Shown here: one piece after another, positions 63,915 to 64,000 of the stretch
Position numbering within the stretch: position 1 is the first letter of the stretch
How the letters are laid out: each line of letters begins with the position of its first letter
DNA from: Paucisalibacillus globulus DSM 18846
GTDB taxonomy: Bacteria > Bacillota > Bacilli > Bacillales > Amphibacillaceae
Reading direction: 5' to 3'
DNA length: 64,000 bases
Assembly: GCF_000482485.1 (NCBI RefSeq)
Contig: NZ_AXVK01000001.1
Span: 124,001-188,000, forward strand
The notes under the pieces: model-generated
The model's database searches: none
Told to the model about the DNA's origin: nothing
The model's input: only the letters and a program-made list of their open reading frames with translations
Made by a program: the position numbers and the translations under genes

Positions 63915-64000
63915 CTCTTTTTTTTAGATAACTACACATACTGAAGATATACAACCCAAAAGGCGATTTAACATCTTAGGGTTATTTCGGTATACTTACA

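Overview
The window reads as chromosome of a low-GC, endospore-forming Bacillaceae bacterium, probably of the Oceanobacillus/Virgibacillus type (inferred from gene content; no rRNA is present to confirm it). Supporting signs are a complete gerP spore-coat operon, the coproporphyrin-type heme genes hemH-hemY, comK and med, addBA, a Trp T-box before trpS, a FapR box before fabH-fabF, and several gene blocks in Bacillus subtilis order (yhfH-yhfI-lplJ, yhjD-yhjE-addBA, yitS/T/U/V/W, yjzD-yjaV-med-fabH-fabF-yjbA-trpS). There are no rRNA or tRNA genes, prophages or CRISPR arrays.

Layout: 0-2.3 kb, end of the heme operon. 2.3-8.9 kb, oligoendopeptidase F, YhfH/YhfI, lipoate ligase, ComK, YhjD/YhjE. 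9-16.3 kb, AddAB recombination nuclease. 16.3-18.3 kb, gerPA-F on the minus strand. 18.5-26.5 kb, ornithine aminotransferase, YisL, a membrane-anchored degenerate GH13 protein, a phosphate-binding-like membrane protein, and small NUDIX and lipoprotein genes with one pseudogene. 26.7-36.3 kb, an SDR, a secreted beta-propeller protein and the yit-type housekeeping block. 36.5-43.9 kb, yjzD, med, fabHF, yjbA, trpS with its T-box. 44-52 kb, metallo-hydrolase, DMT exporter, divergent large catalase, a regulator relic, an MFS transporter with an M20 amidohydrolase. 52.5-54.1 kb, DUF47 plus Pit phosphate transport. 54.4-61.7 kb, a respiratory accessory region. 61.7-62.6 kb, a graveyard of relics and repeats. 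62.6-63.9 kb, a putative glycoside hydrolase.

The most interesting part is 54.4-61.7 kb. Two PQQ-type dehydrogenases, one fused to a cytochrome c domain, lie beside an operon of a CuA subunit, a heme-copper oxidase subunit I, a Sco protein and a membrane protein. Subunit I keeps all six metal-binding histidines but has Asn where oxygen reductases have the cross-linked Tyr. The operon promoter carries a perfect TGTGA-N6-TCACA box centred about 41.5 bp before the likely transcription start, the class II position for Fnr. Together these suggest an anaerobically induced nitric oxide reductase-type enzyme rather than an ordinary oxidase.

Other notable items are three arrays of short palindromic or tandem repeats (two with a period near 52 bp), a decayed second T-box beside the trpS leader, and several enzymes that lack key residues (GH13 protein, catalase, AddB Walker A, SDR glycine motif).
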